Positions 7,356 through 16,007 are shown, numbered from the stretch's first letter. The stretch: DNA of 45,148 nt from Microvirga arabica (GCF_016811235.1 NZ_JAFBID010000050.1:1-45148), one strand, 5' to 3'. Notes: generated by a model not told the origin, from the letters alone. Program-made: numbers and translations.

Positions 7356-8987
7356 ATGAAATCAGTACTTCGGCAAACATCGGCGATCTTGAACCTGCGC
7401 ACGACCTCGGCCCTCTTCGCTTGCGCGGTGTGCGTCAATGCCTCGGGCTCCATAGCCGACGAGGGAAAGCCCGTCTCGGGAGGAACGGTGATCGCTGCTC
7501 TGAATTCAACGACGATCCCGACGCTGAACACACAGCTTACATCATCCGTTCCGGCTCTCTTCGCAGCGGATGTCTGGGCCGATGGGCTGATGACCTATGA
7601 CAAGGAGGGAAAACGTCTCCCACGTCTTGCAACACGATGGGAAACCTCCCCAGACGGAAAAACCTACACATTCACGTTGAGGGACGGCGTGAAGTGGTCG
7701 GATGGGAAGCCGTTCACGGCCGATGACGTCGCCTTCACCTTGAAGAACTTCGGCAAGTTTAACACCTATCTGACCAAGCTGATGCCACTCGTTGATGATG
7801 TGTCGGCGCCCAACGCCACCACCTTCGTCCTGAAACTGAAGCAACCGCTTACGGCGACACTAGACCTTTTCGACAAGGAGGTGTTCCCGTTGATGCCTAA
7901 GCACATCTACGAAGGTCAGGACGTGGCGACACATCCCGCAAATCTCGCACCGGTGGGACTCGGCCCATTCAAGTTCAAGAGTTGGGCAAGCGGGCAATCC
8001 ATCACGTTTGTCCGCAACGAGCATTATTGGGAAAAGCCGAAACCCTATCTTGACTCAGTTGTATTTGCCCTCATTCCCAATCCGCAGCAACGAATGAACG
8101 CTCTCGTTGGCGGTGAGATCAATTGGTTTCGACCTGAGGTCTCACAAGTTAAGGCTACGCAGGAAGCTGCCAAGAAGGGCAACTTCAAGGTCGTGCAGAT
8201 CGTCAACAACGCACCCGAGACCGCAGTTGTGGATCTCAATCTGACGCGAGAGCCATTGAAGAGCATCAAGGTTCGGCAGGCGCTCTTCCATGCGATCGAT
8301 CGGGAGCGGATCGTTCAGGATGTGTATCAGGGGTTGGCGGCGACCGCCAAAAATGCGATCCCAACGCAGTTCAAGGATCTCCACGACACGTCGGTCAACT
8401 ACGACTCGCTTTATGCTTACGATCCGGTAAAGGCAGGAAAAATCCTGGACGAGGCCGGGTATCCGCTGAAGGATGGGAAGCGTTTCACGATCGAGCTAAC
8501 TGTGATCTCCGTACCGCCCTACGACGCAGTAGCGCGCATCGTACAGTCACAGTGGTCCCAAATCGGCATCGATGTGAAGCTGAGCGCTCTCGACCAGCAG
8601 ATCTGGACAAACAAGGTCTATACCCAGCGCGATTTCGACGCGTCGGTGATCTCGTTGACCGGGAGAACGAATCCCGTCCTCGGTGTCGACCGCAGTTTCG
8701 TATGCAACACAGGCAACGTGCCGTATGCGAACCCCACTGGGTACTGCAATCCAGAGTTCGACAGAGTCGCACTCGAAGCTTCGGCTGCACCTCTCGCCGA
8801 GCAGAAAGCACACTACAAGACGTACGCAGAGATCATTGCGCGGGACCTAAACCAGCTTGCTCTAACGAGTTCAAAAGTATTCGAGGCCGTAAGTACCGAC
8901 ATGAAAGGGCTCGACGCGCAGTTCAACTTCTCGTTCAACACGCATCCCAACTGGGCTGAGGCTTGGTTGCCCGCCGACAAGCAGTAA
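7356..8987 (+). CDS. Peptide/opine-type solute-binding protein (SBP family 5)
   Basis: A 543-residue periplasmic receptor for the importer. A signal peptide-like N-terminus (basic residues, then ALFACAVCVNASGSIADE) is followed by GGTVIAALNSTTIPTLN and the family-5 pattern LATRWETSPDGKTYTFTLRD at about residues 85-104, KWSDGKPFTADDVAFTLK next, and the lobe-linking RQALFHAIDRERIVQDVYQG near 305-324. Family-5 proteins bind di/oligopeptides but also opines, agropine-like amides, glutathione, nickel and sugars, so ligand identity is open. GGGAGGAA lies 10 nt upstream. A strong hairpin follows the gene. Confidence 0.92.
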   Translation: MKSVLRQTSAILNLRTTSALFACAVCVNASGSIADEGKPVSGGTVIAALNSTTIPTLNTQLTSSVPALFAADVWADGLMTYDKEGKRLPRLATRWETSPDGKTYTFTLRDGVKWSDGKPFTADDVAFTLKNFGKFNTYLTKLMPLVDDVSAPNATTFVLKLKQPLTATLDLFDKEVFPLMPKHIYEGQDVATHPANLAPVGLGPFKFKSWASGQSITFVRNEHYWEKPKPYLDSVVFALIPNPQQRMNALVGGEINWFRPEVSQVKATQEAAKKGNFKVVQIVNNAPETAVVDLNLTREPLKSIKVRQALFHAIDRERIVQDVYQGLAATAKNAIPTQFKDLHDTSVNYDSLYAYDPVKAGKILDEAGYPLKDGKRFTIELTVISVPPYDAVARIVQSQWSQIGIDVKLSALDQQIWTNKVYTQRDFDASVISLTGRTNPVLGVDRSFVCNTGNVPYANPTGYCNPEFDRVALEASAAPLAEQKAHYKTYAEIIARDLNQLALTSSKVFEAVSTDMKGLDAQFNFSFNTHPNWAEAWLPADKQ

Positions 8988-9017
8988 CGAGATCCTCGCG
9001 GTCACGTCATTGGATCT

Positions 9018-9042
9018 ACCGTGCAGCCGATTGCTGCACGGT
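9018..9042 (+). terminator. Intra-operon hairpin after the binding-protein gene
   Basis: Perfect 10-bp arms ACCGTGCAGC and GCTGCACGGT with a CGATT loop, without a clear T-run. It stands 30 bp after the binding-protein stop and 27 bp before the acyl-CoA synthetase. Such hairpins commonly stabilise binding-protein mRNA or terminate part of the transcripts so that downstream genes are expressed less. Confidence 0.6.
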
Positions 9043-9068
9043 CTTCATGAAAATAAGGAAAGAAAGCC

Positions 9069-11198
9069 TTGCATACCGACGTTACTTCCATGATGCGGCC
9101 ACGGTCGGTCGCCATCGTCGGCGCTTCAGCGAAGCGCGCGACCCAAGGCAACGTGGTCATCAGCAATCTGAAGGAATGGGGATATAAAGGCGCGATTCTG
9201 CCGGTCCATCCAGAGGCGAGCGAGATCGATGGGTTAGCGGCAGTCAACTCGGTCGCATCCCTGCCGTCGGATACAGACCTCGCGATCGTTGCTATTCCTG
9301 CCGCTCGTGTGTACGGGATGCTAGAGGAACTTGAGCGTAGCTCGGTTCGCTCCGCGATCGTATTCACGAACGGCTTCTCGGTGGAGCAAGAAAAGTCCAT
9401 CCGAGAGCTAGGTAGTTCAAGTCGGCTGATCGTGCACGGTCCCAATTGCATGGGCCTCGTCAATTTCACCGACTCGATACCACTTTATCCCTCCCGCCCG
9501 TCAAAGAGATTGCGCGCAGGTAAGGTGGCTATCGTCGCTCAGTCCGGCTCCGCCGCGATTTCTGTCATGAACTCCACCGTCATCGGATTGTCGAAGGTCA
9601 TCACGGTGGGAAGCGAGTTTCACGTTGCGGCCGCCGATTATATTCGCTGGCTCGCCGATGACGACGCAACGACCGCCATCGGTGTCATTGCTGAGTCGAT
9701 CAAGGATCCGGTTGCTCTTGCCTATGCGGCAGAAACGGTCCACGCGGCTGGAAAATCCCTGGTGGTGCTGAAGGTCGGGCGCTCCGCGACGGGACTTGCC
9801 GCCACTCAGGCACATACAGGCGCGCTTGTGAGCGATTGGGACGCCTACGAAGATTTCTTTTCCGCAACCAATATCGCGACCGTCTCCGACTACGACGAGC
9901 TTATTGCGTCTCTTGAATGTGCCGCGCTATCTCGAAGAATGGTTGGGGGCGCGTCGATCGGCATCGTAGGCATTTCCGGCGGTCAGACCGCGTTAGCCTG
10001 CGACCTAGCAGAGATGAGGGGTATCGGTGTAGCCGCGTTCAGTGAAGACACGCAAGCGCGCCTTCTTAGGGCTCTTCCCGGGGCATCAGGACGAAACCCC
10101 ATCGATTTCGGCGCAACGGTCAACGTGGAAGACCGTAATCCGGCCGAGGCTATCGCGGCGGTTCTCGACGATGAGGATGTAGGAGCCGTTGTTGCGCTTC
10201 AGGACACGCAAGAAAGCCTTAATCCGGCAACTCTGCAGAACTATATGACCATTCTGAATGTCTACGCGCAAAGTGGCCGTGACGCGAAAAAGCCGTTTGT
10301 CGTAATTTCCCCTACGGCGGAGAATGTTGACCCTGGCGTTCAGGCGCTGCTGGCCGCGAATGGCGTTCCTCTACTGAGAGGGCTCGCACCTGCCCTTCAA
10401 GCGGTTGGACATCTCAACCTCGGAAAGCCTGGGCCCGCGGCTGCTTGGGCACAAGCTCGGAAGCCCAATCGCAGTCATTTTCACCCACGTGCCGACGAAT
10501 TCCGCCGCCAGCTGTCGATGTGCTCAGGCTCATTGGATGCTGCAACCGCATTCGACATTCTGCGTGAATACGGATTGCCGGTTGTGAGGTCGATCATAGT
10601 CGCTGATGCGGCCGAGGCGATCAGGCGCGCCGACGAAGTCGGCTTTCCATTGGTGGTGAAGGTCGCCTCTCGCCAGATACAGCATCGTTCTGACGTGGGA
10701 GGGGTTATCCTCGATGTGGGAGACGAGGATGCGCTACGTAAGGCGATCGCTATGATCGGATCACGGATTAGAGCGGCTCTGCCGAACGCCGTGATCAACG
10801 GCTATGAATTGCAGGAACAGGTGCTGGGGGGTATCGAAGCTCTGGCCGGTTTCACATCGGCGGCGCCGTTTGGCCAGCTTGTCGTTCTAGGCAGTGGTGG
10901 CACATTGGTAGAAATCATGGCTGATCGGGCAGTAAAGCTTGCCCCGCTTAGCAGGGATGAAGCCGCTGGGATGCTCGCCCGGACAAAGCTGGCAAAGGTT
11001 CTCGACGGTTATCGGAACCTAATGCCAAAAACGGATAAGTCTCACCTGGTTGAACTAGCGGTTAACCTGTCACGACTTGCCAGCGATTTAGACGGGGTAT
11101 TGTTGGCCTGCGATCTTAATCCAGTGGTAGTGCGCAAGGGAAGTGGTGAGGTCCGGGTGGTTGACGCGTTGTGCATTACGGGTCAAAGCGGCGTGTGA
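9069..11198 (+). CDS. ADP-forming acyl-CoA synthetase (acetate--CoA ligase family)
   Basis: A 709-residue single-chain protein of the ADP-forming acyl-CoA synthetase superfamily, which makes an acyl-CoA from an acid, CoA and ATP by way of a phosphohistidine. The CoA-binding Rossmann domain is at the N-terminus (RPRSVAIVGASAKRATQGNV, about 10-29) with HGPNCMGLVNF near 126. The Succ-CoA ligase-like part carries AQSGSAAISV and the probable phospho-His in AATQAHTGALVSDWDAY near 245-261. An ATP-grasp domain occupies about 485-705 (LPVVRSIIVADAAEAIRRAD, FPLVVKVASRQIQHRSDVGG). The TTG start is chosen because AAGGAAAG ends 6 nt before it; the next ATG at 9090 is too far from that site. Being last in the ABC operon suggests it activates the imported or cleaved product. 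Confidence 0.88.
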   Translation: MHTDVTSMMRPRSVAIVGASAKRATQGNVVISNLKEWGYKGAILPVHPEASEIDGLAAVNSVASLPSDTDLAIVAIPAARVYGMLEELERSSVRSAIVFTNGFSVEQEKSIRELGSSSRLIVHGPNCMGLVNFTDSIPLYPSRPSKRLRAGKVAIVAQSGSAAISVMNSTVIGLSKVITVGSEFHVAAADYIRWLADDDATTAIGVIAESIKDPVALAYAAETVHAAGKSLVVLKVGRSATGLAATQAHTGALVSDWDAYEDFFSATNIATVSDYDELIASLECAALSRRMVGGASIGIVGISGGQTALACDLAEMRGIGVAAFSEDTQARLLRALPGASGRNPIDFGATVNVEDRNPAEAIAAVLDDEDVGAVVALQDTQESLNPATLQNYMTILNVYAQSGRDAKKPFVVISPTAENVDPGVQALLAANGVPLLRGLAPALQAVGHLNLGKPGPAAAWAQARKPNRSHFHPRADEFRRQLSMCSGSLDAATAFDILREYGLPVVRSIIVADAAEAIRRADEVGFPLVVKVASRQIQHRSDVGGVILDVGDEDALRKAIAMIGSRIRAALPNAVINGYELQEQVLGGIEALAGFTSAAPFGQLVVLGSGGTLVEIMADRAVKLAPLSRDEAAGMLARTKLAKVLDGYRNLMPKTDKSHLVELAVNLSRLASDLDGVLLACDLNPVVVRKGSGEVRVVDALCITGQSGV

Positions 11199-11552
11199 AT
11201 GTCAGAACATTAGGTCAAATAAGCTAGTCTTAGGTCGAATATCTTCGACATCGGCATGAGGCCTCTCTCCGACAAGATACTTGGAGTGTAGCTGTTATAC
11301 CGAGATGTCGCGAGTAAGAGGCAGCTCAGGTTGATTGTGTGGCGGCTTAGATGACGGGTAGGACGATGTTAACGATTGCATTGCGCAGCCAATGGTGAAT
11401 GGGCCTAGCACCAGGATGGTCCTTCGCTCTTGAAGGACGAGCAGCCTGGTAGGAGCCTAACTGATTACTGCAAGCAGTTCGAAGTTCCGGCCGGAAGGCT
11501 GCGTCTCCTCTAGGAAGCCATCAGCTCTCCGCGCGGTAGCCAGGAGTCCGGG
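11199..11552. other. Non-coding stretch after the operon
   Basis: No gene is supported in these 354 bases. No T-tailed terminator is clear after the CoA-ligase stop. The heptamer TTAGGTC occurs twice near 11210-11235. It leads into the pseudogene region. Confidence 0.5.
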
Positions 11553-11790
11553 ATGGATGGATCAGAAGGAGACCTGACTAGCTTGTGGCCCGATAAATAC
11601 GGCTACTTCCGCTCGGTGCTTGAACAACTTCGGTCCGAGCATGGCTACCGTGTCTTTGCCGACATCGAGCGCCTAGCCGGGCGTTATCCCTAGGCCAGAT
11701 GGCCCGCGCCCGATCTCCGCCACGGCGGCAGCTTATGCGGCCGCGATGTCCCTACCGGTGACTGCAACGCTCATTTTACCAGATGACGCA
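11553..11790 (+). pseudogene. 5-aminolevulinate synthase N-terminal remnant
   Basis: An ATG at 11553 opens 46 codons ending at a TAG (11691-11693). The peptide contains YFRSVLEQL and then YRVFADIERLAGRYP, which matches the strongly conserved N-terminus of alphaproteobacterial ALA synthase (HemA; 'YRVFADLERIAGRFP'). After the stop the same frame continues ARWPAPD and a degraded CGRD at the place of the usual 'CSNDYLGMGQHP'. Nothing of the PLP-binding core follows. It is therefore a decayed 5' fragment of hemA or a relative. Recognition is from memory of the family; a search would settle it. Confidence 0.55.
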
Positions 11791-11932
11791 GCCTGGGGCC
11801 GAGTACAATCGGCACCTGTTGAACGTGTCGCGTTGCCTGCTCCTATGACGGTCGGCTCAGAGGCGATCCATTAACTCGTGAGTTTACGCATCAAGGGCTT
11901 CAGATCTCCTCGAAGATTGAACATCTTTGCCA

Positions 11933-12377
11933 CTATTCCTTCGTGCAGGTTACCGATTTGGTTCCCGTTTGGTTTCCCAGCCGCCATTGGAAGCCTCCGA
12001 TGCCGTGAGCCACGAGGTCGCCAGCATCGTAGTAGATTCGCGCCTCGGCGCTATAGTTCTTTCAACTGGCCGAGAGCATACGCCCCTCCCCGCGCAAATC
12101 GTGCATGGCTGACCGCTTTTGTGAACTGCGTTGTTAGGGAAAGTGTGACGCCGTAGCGCTTGGGTTCTCCCGACTCGCTGTGCAGGCCCACCGCACAGGC
12201 CGCGAAGTCGATCATGCTGCACAGGACTCCTCCATGCACATTGCCAGCACGGCTGCGATGCTGGGAGCCAATCTTGAGGACCCCCGTCACGTGGGTTTCC
12301 TCCGAATGAACGAGTTCAATTCCGATGAGTTCGAAGAAGCCGACGTTTCGATAGGTGGAGGCGAGTTCCTAATTCAT
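11933..12377 (-). pseudogene. PaaI-type hotdog thioesterase, inactivated
   Basis: The gene begins with an ATG at 12375-12377 that overlaps the quinone reductase stop (ATGA), then hits TAG at codon 3. The third codon looks like a former CAG (MN-stop-ELASTYR). After that the frame reads VGFFELIGIELVHSEETHVT, VLKIGSQHRSRAGNVHGGVL and MIDFAACAVGLHSESGEPKR, the hotdog pattern with the catalytic-region NVHGGVL. After LTTQFTKAVS the sequence shifts to another frame that reads GEGRMLSAS-stop-KNYSAEARIYYDAG and then DLVAHGIGGFQWRLG, the expected C-terminus. So there are two in-frame stops and one frameshift. Function would have been acyl-CoA hydrolysis, coupled to the upstream reductase. Confidence 0.75.
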
Positions 12378-13348
12378 GTGGTCAGCACGATCTTACCAAT
12401 GGCGCTCCGGCCGGTGAGAACGTTGAACGCCTTCACCACCTCCGACAGATCCATCGTCTGGCTCACGAGCGGACGAAGCTTGCCTTCCTCGTACCACTGG
12501 AAAAGCTCCGCGAAGTTCCGGCGGTTCGCCTCGGGGTCGCGATCACGGAAGGTGCCGAAGAAGACGCCGACCATCGCACTGCCCTTCAGGAGCATAAGAT
12601 TGGCTGGCACCTTCGGGATCGTGCCGGACGCAAATCCGACAACGAGCACGCGCCCTCCCCAAGCGGTCGCCCGCGCGGCGTCCTCCAGCAGGTCACCGCC
12701 GACGGGATCGTAAACCACATCGACGCCGTTGCCGTTGGTCAGTTCCTTGACGCGCTCTTTCAGGGACTCAGTCGAATAATTCACCAGATGGTCGGCACCG
12801 GCATCCTTGGCAACTTGCAGCTTCGTGTCGCTGCTGGCTGCGGCAATCACGGTGGCGCCCATCGCCTTACCGATCTCGACGGCAGCAAGACCGACGCCTC
12901 CGCTCGCGCCGAGTACGAGGAGGGTTTCGCCCGGCTGCAGACCCGCCCGCTGCCTGAGCGCATGCATGCTGGTGCCATAGGTCGTCGAAAAGCCAGCAGC
13001 GATGACAGGCGGCATGCTTGGCGGCCGTGGCAGCAAGCGCGATGCCCTGGTATTCGCAACCTCGGCAAACGCACCCAGCCCGACCATACCGATTACAGGC
13101 ACGCCCGGCGTCAGATCTGTCACGCCTTCGCCGACCGCTTCGACGATTCCGGCCAGTTCAGCGCCGGGAACGAACGGGAGATCCGGCCTAACCTGATACT
13201 TGCCCTGGACCATCAGCGTGTCGGGAAAGTTGACGCCGGCAGCTTCAACGCGAACCCGCACCTGCCCTGGTCCCGGCGCTGGGAGATCGACGTCCTTGAT
13301 CACGAGCGACTCGATTGGGCCGAATTCCTTGCAAACTACCTGACGCAT
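12374..13348 (-). CDS. NADPH:quinone oxidoreductase-like MDR protein
   Basis: A 324-residue zinc-free medium-chain dehydrogenase of the quinone oxidoreductase type. The start at MRQVVCKEFGPIESL (13348) is chosen over an upstream in-frame ATG because AGGGGAG stands just before it and the upstream part overlaps a thiolase remnant. Motifs: GroES-like domain with EAAGVNFPDTLMVQGKYQ at about 33-50 and PGAELAGIVEAVGEGV, then the NADPH Rossmann site LVLGASGGVGLAAVEIGKAM at about 145-164 and the GGDLLEDAARATAWGGRVLV segment. It appears intact. It once stood in an operon with a thiolase upstream and a thioesterase downstream, suggesting acyl-CoA/enoyl or quinone chemistry in fatty-acid-like degradation. 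Confidence 0.9.
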   Translation of the reverse strand: MRQVVCKEFGPIESLVIKDVDLPAPGPGQVRVRVEAAGVNFPDTLMVQGKYQVRPDLPFVPGAELAGIVEAVGEGVTDLTPGVPVIGMVGLGAFAEVANTRASRLLPRPPSMPPVIAAGFSTTYGTSMHALRQRAGLQPGETLLVLGASGGVGLAAVEIGKAMGATVIAAASSDTKLQVAKDAGADHLVNYSTESLKERVKELTNGNGVDVVYDPVGGDLLEDAARATAWGGRVLVVGFASGTIPKVPANLMLLKGSAMVGVFFGTFRDRDPEANRRNFAELFQWYEEGKLRPLVSQTMDLSEVVKAFNVLTGRSAIGKIVLTT

Positions 13349-13365
13349 GGCGCGCTCCCCTAATC

Positions 13366-13430
13366 CTACTGAAGTTCGATGAGCGCGGTGCAGCCCATGC
13401 CGCCGGCGACGCAGAATAGTAGCAAGCCAT
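13366..13430 (-). pseudogene. Thiolase C-terminal remnant
   Basis: Read leftward, about 20 codons give GLLLFCVAGGMGCTALIELQ followed by TAG at 13366-13368. This is the C-terminal active-site segment of thiolases ('GLATLCIGGGMGVAMVIER', with the catalytic Cys and GGGMG loop). The stop is 18 bp before the quinone reductase start, as in an intact operon. Upstream sequence no longer reads as thiolase, so only the last codons survive. Confidence 0.6.
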
Positions 13431-13590
13431 GAAATCGTCAGATTTGAAACTCTCAAGTTTAATCGCACCGCCTTGATCGGGAGCGGGCCGCCAACCTAGG
13501 TCCGCGTGGATATGTAGTGATGCAGCTTGGAGCGTTTCGAAGGCAGCACACCCTCAGCGAAGCAACTGACCTGGGAGATTGCATCCCCCT

Positions 13591-14373
13591 TTAAGCTGTT
13601 TGGCGCCGGACTAGCTTGGACATGCCCGCGATCCAACGGTCGTAATTTTCGGATTTTCTTTGGGAATAGTCGCGGACGATCGCGTGTGGCAGGATCAGGA
13701 ACGAGCGTGCGTCAAGGCCCCTGATCACCGCCTGGGCCACCTCCTCGGGGGACAGCACTCCGTCGGCGCTTTCGGGCCCACTTGGAATGCTGTTAAGCAG
13801 GGGTGTATCGACGCCCTGAGGGCAAAGAACCGCGACCTGTATTCCTTGATGTCGATGTGTAAAAGCAATGTTCTCGGCAAAGCCAATGGCAGCATGCTTC
13901 GTTGTGGCGTAGACAGCGCTCCCAACCTGATTGAGAAGTCCCGCTGCCGAGGCCGTCTGCAAGAAGACCCCGCCGCCCCGTGCAATCATGCGCGGCAGCA
14001 AGAAGCGCGCCGCGCGGACATGGGCCAGAACATTGATCTCCCACGATCTCTGCCAGACGTCATCGGGGGCGAACGCAGCATTGTCCGAGGGAGGCTGAAA
14101 TCCCAATGCCACCCCTGCATTCGAGCAGAAGGTCTGGATCGGGCCCTCCTCAGACTCGATCAGATTAAGCATGTGATCAAAGGCAGGAGCATCGCCCACG
14201 TCTACGCCAACCGCGCGCCCGCCGACTCGGGCGGCAACCTCTTGAGCCAGAGCCTCGTTACGGTCCAGTACAATGACCTTTGATGCTCCATCCGCGGCAA
14301 AGGCCTCACAGAGCGCGCGGCCGATACCCTGCGCGCCGCCAGTGACGACAACGATACCAAAACGAGCGCTCAT
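13591..14373 (-). CDS. SDR-family oxidoreductase
   Basis: A 260-residue classical short-chain dehydrogenase/reductase. The NAD(P)-binding TGGAQGIG lies at residues 11-18, an acidic residue follows strand 2 (VIVLDRN), which suggests NAD preference, and NNAG is represented by CSNAGVALG at about 87-95. Catalytic Ser is in FLQTASAAGLL and the YxxxK motif is YATTK at about 162-166. After it comes VAVLCPQGVDTPLL, the usual PG motif. The substrate is unknown. It is not closely linked to the quinone reductase (240 bp apart), but both face the same way in a region of decayed acyl-CoA genes. Confidence 0.9.
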   Translation of the reverse strand: MSARFGIVVVTGGAQGIGRALCEAFAADGASKVIVLDRNEALAQEVAARVGGRAVGVDVGDAPAFDHMLNLIESEEGPIQTFCSNAGVALGFQPPSDNAAFAPDDVWQRSWEINVLAHVRAARFLLPRMIARGGGVFLQTASAAGLLNQVGSAVYATTKHAAIGFAENIAFTHRHQGIQVAVLCPQGVDTPLLNSIPSGPESADGVLSPEEVAQAVIRGLDARSFLILPHAIVRDYSQRKSENYDRWIAGMSKLVRRQTA

Positions 14374-14413
14374 TCAGCCCCCTCCGCGAATTTCTCAGGC
14401 CCCAATGGGTTAT

Positions 14414-14605
14414 TGGCCTGCTCCAAGTGGGTGATCCGAGCGTGATGTTAATTCAGGGTTGGCCGGATCGCCAGCGGATGAACCGGAACGTGGACCTGTG
14501 GTGCGGGCGGTCAGTAGCCCGAGGCTGAGTGCAGACGCATTGTGGTGTAGTGCCGTTGCCGGCTCTTGATGATGACTTTTGCTTCTTCCAAGCTGTAAAA
14601 GATCT
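14414..14605 (-). pseudogene. IS3-family transposase (OrfB) C-terminal remnant with end repeat
   Basis: Read leftward, the sequence gives EIFYSLEEAKVIIKS, RQRHYTTMRLHSASGY, a stop in place of the usual Arg/Lys, PPAPQVHVPV and ends PTLN-stop at 14448. This is the C-terminus of IS3-type integrases ('RRHYNxxRPHSSLGYxPPAPE'). Just beyond the stop, TGGCCTGCTCCAAGTGGGTG at 14414-14433 resembles the terminal repeat of such elements and aligns with the end at 44942. Only the tail of the element survives. Confidence 0.6.
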
Positions 14606-14738
14606 CTCAGGTCCCATTCGGAAATGTCGCAAACCTGTAGGTAACTCAGTTCGGTCTACATCCCCGGCCAGCGCAGCGTGCTCGCGAACACCACTGATAC
14701 AAACGATCTCGAAACCGACGTAAGGCTCGGCTGTGGTA

Positions 14739-14918
14739 CTAAAGTGGACCCGCGCCGTTGCTGCTGCGCCCCAGCACCTCGGCTACGCAAGCTACCAGCT
14801 TGTCTGCAGGCACCGGCTTCCCGAAGACACAAGTGACTCCCTCGAACAATGCCTGCAAGGACGTGCTCTCATCCAGATACCCGCTGATGAGGATAGTTAC
14901 ATCATCCATAACCATCAT
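14739..14918 (-). pseudogene. Response-regulator receiver domain fragment
   Basis: A 59-residue frame from ATG at 14918 reads DDVTILISGYLDESTSLQAL, then FEGVTCVFGKPVPADKLVAC and VAEVLG. It matches the second half of a CheY-like receiver domain: the switch-region ISGY, the conserved Lys-Pro (GKPV) and the last helix. The phosphorylated Asp and the first half are missing, with a stop just upstream (TAG at about 14938). Probably the remnant of a small single-domain regulator. Confidence 0.5.
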
Positions 14919-14954
14919 CTCCGGAATTGTGAGCTTCTATCTGGGCCGGTGCTT

Positions 14955-15200
14955 ATGCTGAGCTTCGCAGAAGATGCCGATCTGCTGCATTTTAAGTTTG
15001 CGTTCGGCGAGGATCTTGATTTTGCGGACAACTCCGCATTCGCGCGACCCACCTACAAAGGTCAGATTGAAAATTTTCTCATTGAGAATGTAATGGGAAG
15101 TCGAGTGACGCGCCGCGAGGTTCTTGCCGTAGCGTTCTGGACCATGGCCGATAAGATCACCTTCGACGAAGAGCTATGCATTCAATTGTCTCAGCCCTGA
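14955..15200 (+). CDS. Small hypothetical protein (81 aa)
   Basis: The frame MLSFAEDADLLHFKFAFGED continues through DNSAFARPTYKGQIENFLIE and ends FDEELCIQLSQP. It is acidic and looks protein-like in composition, unlike the antisense frames. An upstream extension exists to 14733 but lies antisense to the receiver remnant and is not credible. I do not recognise the family. It may be a host gene of this decayed region or itself a fragment. Confidence 0.4.
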   Translation: MLSFAEDADLLHFKFAFGEDLDFADNSAFARPTYKGQIENFLIENVMGSRVTRREVLAVAFWTMADKITFDEELCIQLSQP

Positions 15201-15377
15201 GCAGCCCCGTGGCAGTCGCTCGACCTCGGCGATACCGGAGCTAACCGCGACGGTTGGCATAGCGACGCTTCTTCGTCGGTTCTTCTGCCCTTCCAGCACT
15301 TTGGCTGGGGCAATCACTTCCTGATAGCGGCGGGTGCGCTTCTTGAACGATGGTCTCATGCGAGATTCACCGACCAT
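15174..15377 (-). CDS. Small basic hypothetical protein (67 aa)
   Basis: From ATG at 15377, preceded by AAGGA 7-8 nt away, the frame reads MVGESRMRPSFKKRTRRYQE then VIAPAKVLEGQKNRRRS. The N-terminal half is rich in Lys/Arg, suggesting nucleic-acid contact, but no family is recognised. The C-terminal part is less convincing and overlaps the end of the preceding gene by 27 bp. Confidence 0.35.
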   Translation of the reverse strand: MVGESRMRPSFKKRTRRYQEVIAPAKVLEGQKNRRRSVAMPTVAVSSGIAEVERLPRGCSGLRQLNA

Positions 15378-15529
15378 CAGCTTGTTCCTTTCTGTGTGTT
15401 GAGCATCGAACCACATTGGACCGGACTGAGCATCTCATCCCGAGTGGGTATGGGAGGTTGATCGAGCCCCAGACCGGAAGGTGATAAAATCTGCCTGCTC
15501 GTCCAAACGCGGCGAGCAGGGAGGGATAG

Positions 15530-15895
15530 ATGCCAACCTTCATTGGTTACGGACGGTTCACCCGTGAGGCCATGCGGGGCATGTTGCAGACCCCCGAAGA
15601 TCGTACTGAGCCTGTCTCTAAGCTGTTCAAGGCATTGGGTGGGCGGCTGATCTCCTGGCACATGACTCCAGGCGCTGACTTCGATTGGATGCTCCTGGCC
15701 GAGGCTCCTGACGAGGAGGTGGTTGTCACAGCCGGTCTGGTGGCCACAGGCGGTGGCGGCGTTCAGGACATCAAGGTAGCCCGTGCGCTGAGCGGCCCCG
15801 AGGCCATGCGGCTGTTCCAGAAGGGCGGCGAGGCCGCTCGCGGCTTCAAATCAGCCGGTCAACCAGCCCCATCAGAAGGACTGCGCGGCAATTAA
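15530..15895 (+). CDS. GYD-domain protein
   Basis: A 121-residue protein. The first 100 residues follow the GYD family pattern, a small ferredoxin-like (Dabb-like) fold: TFIGYGRFTREAM at 3-15, LFKALGGRLISWHMTPGADF at about 32-51, DWMLLAEAPDEEVV next, and AGLVATGGGGVQDIKVARAL near 68-87. The role of the family is unknown; some members sit near stress or plant-interaction genes. GGGAGGGA precedes the start by about 6 nt. The glycine/alanine-rich tail (about 100-121) looks disordered. Confidence 0.75.
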   Translation: MPTFIGYGRFTREAMRGMLQTPEDRTEPVSKLFKALGGRLISWHMTPGADFDWMLLAEAPDEEVVVTAGLVATGGGGVQDIKVARALSGPEAMRLFQKGGEAARGFKSAGQPAPSEGLRGN

Positions 15896-16007
15896 GCAAA
15901 GCAGAGCCGAAGGATCAGGGCGGTTCGATCAGGCAGGACCAAAGCGGACTGCCCTGACCCACGGTGGTCTGGTGGGATCGTCGCCGGGGCTGGCTCAGGA
16001 GCCGTTC

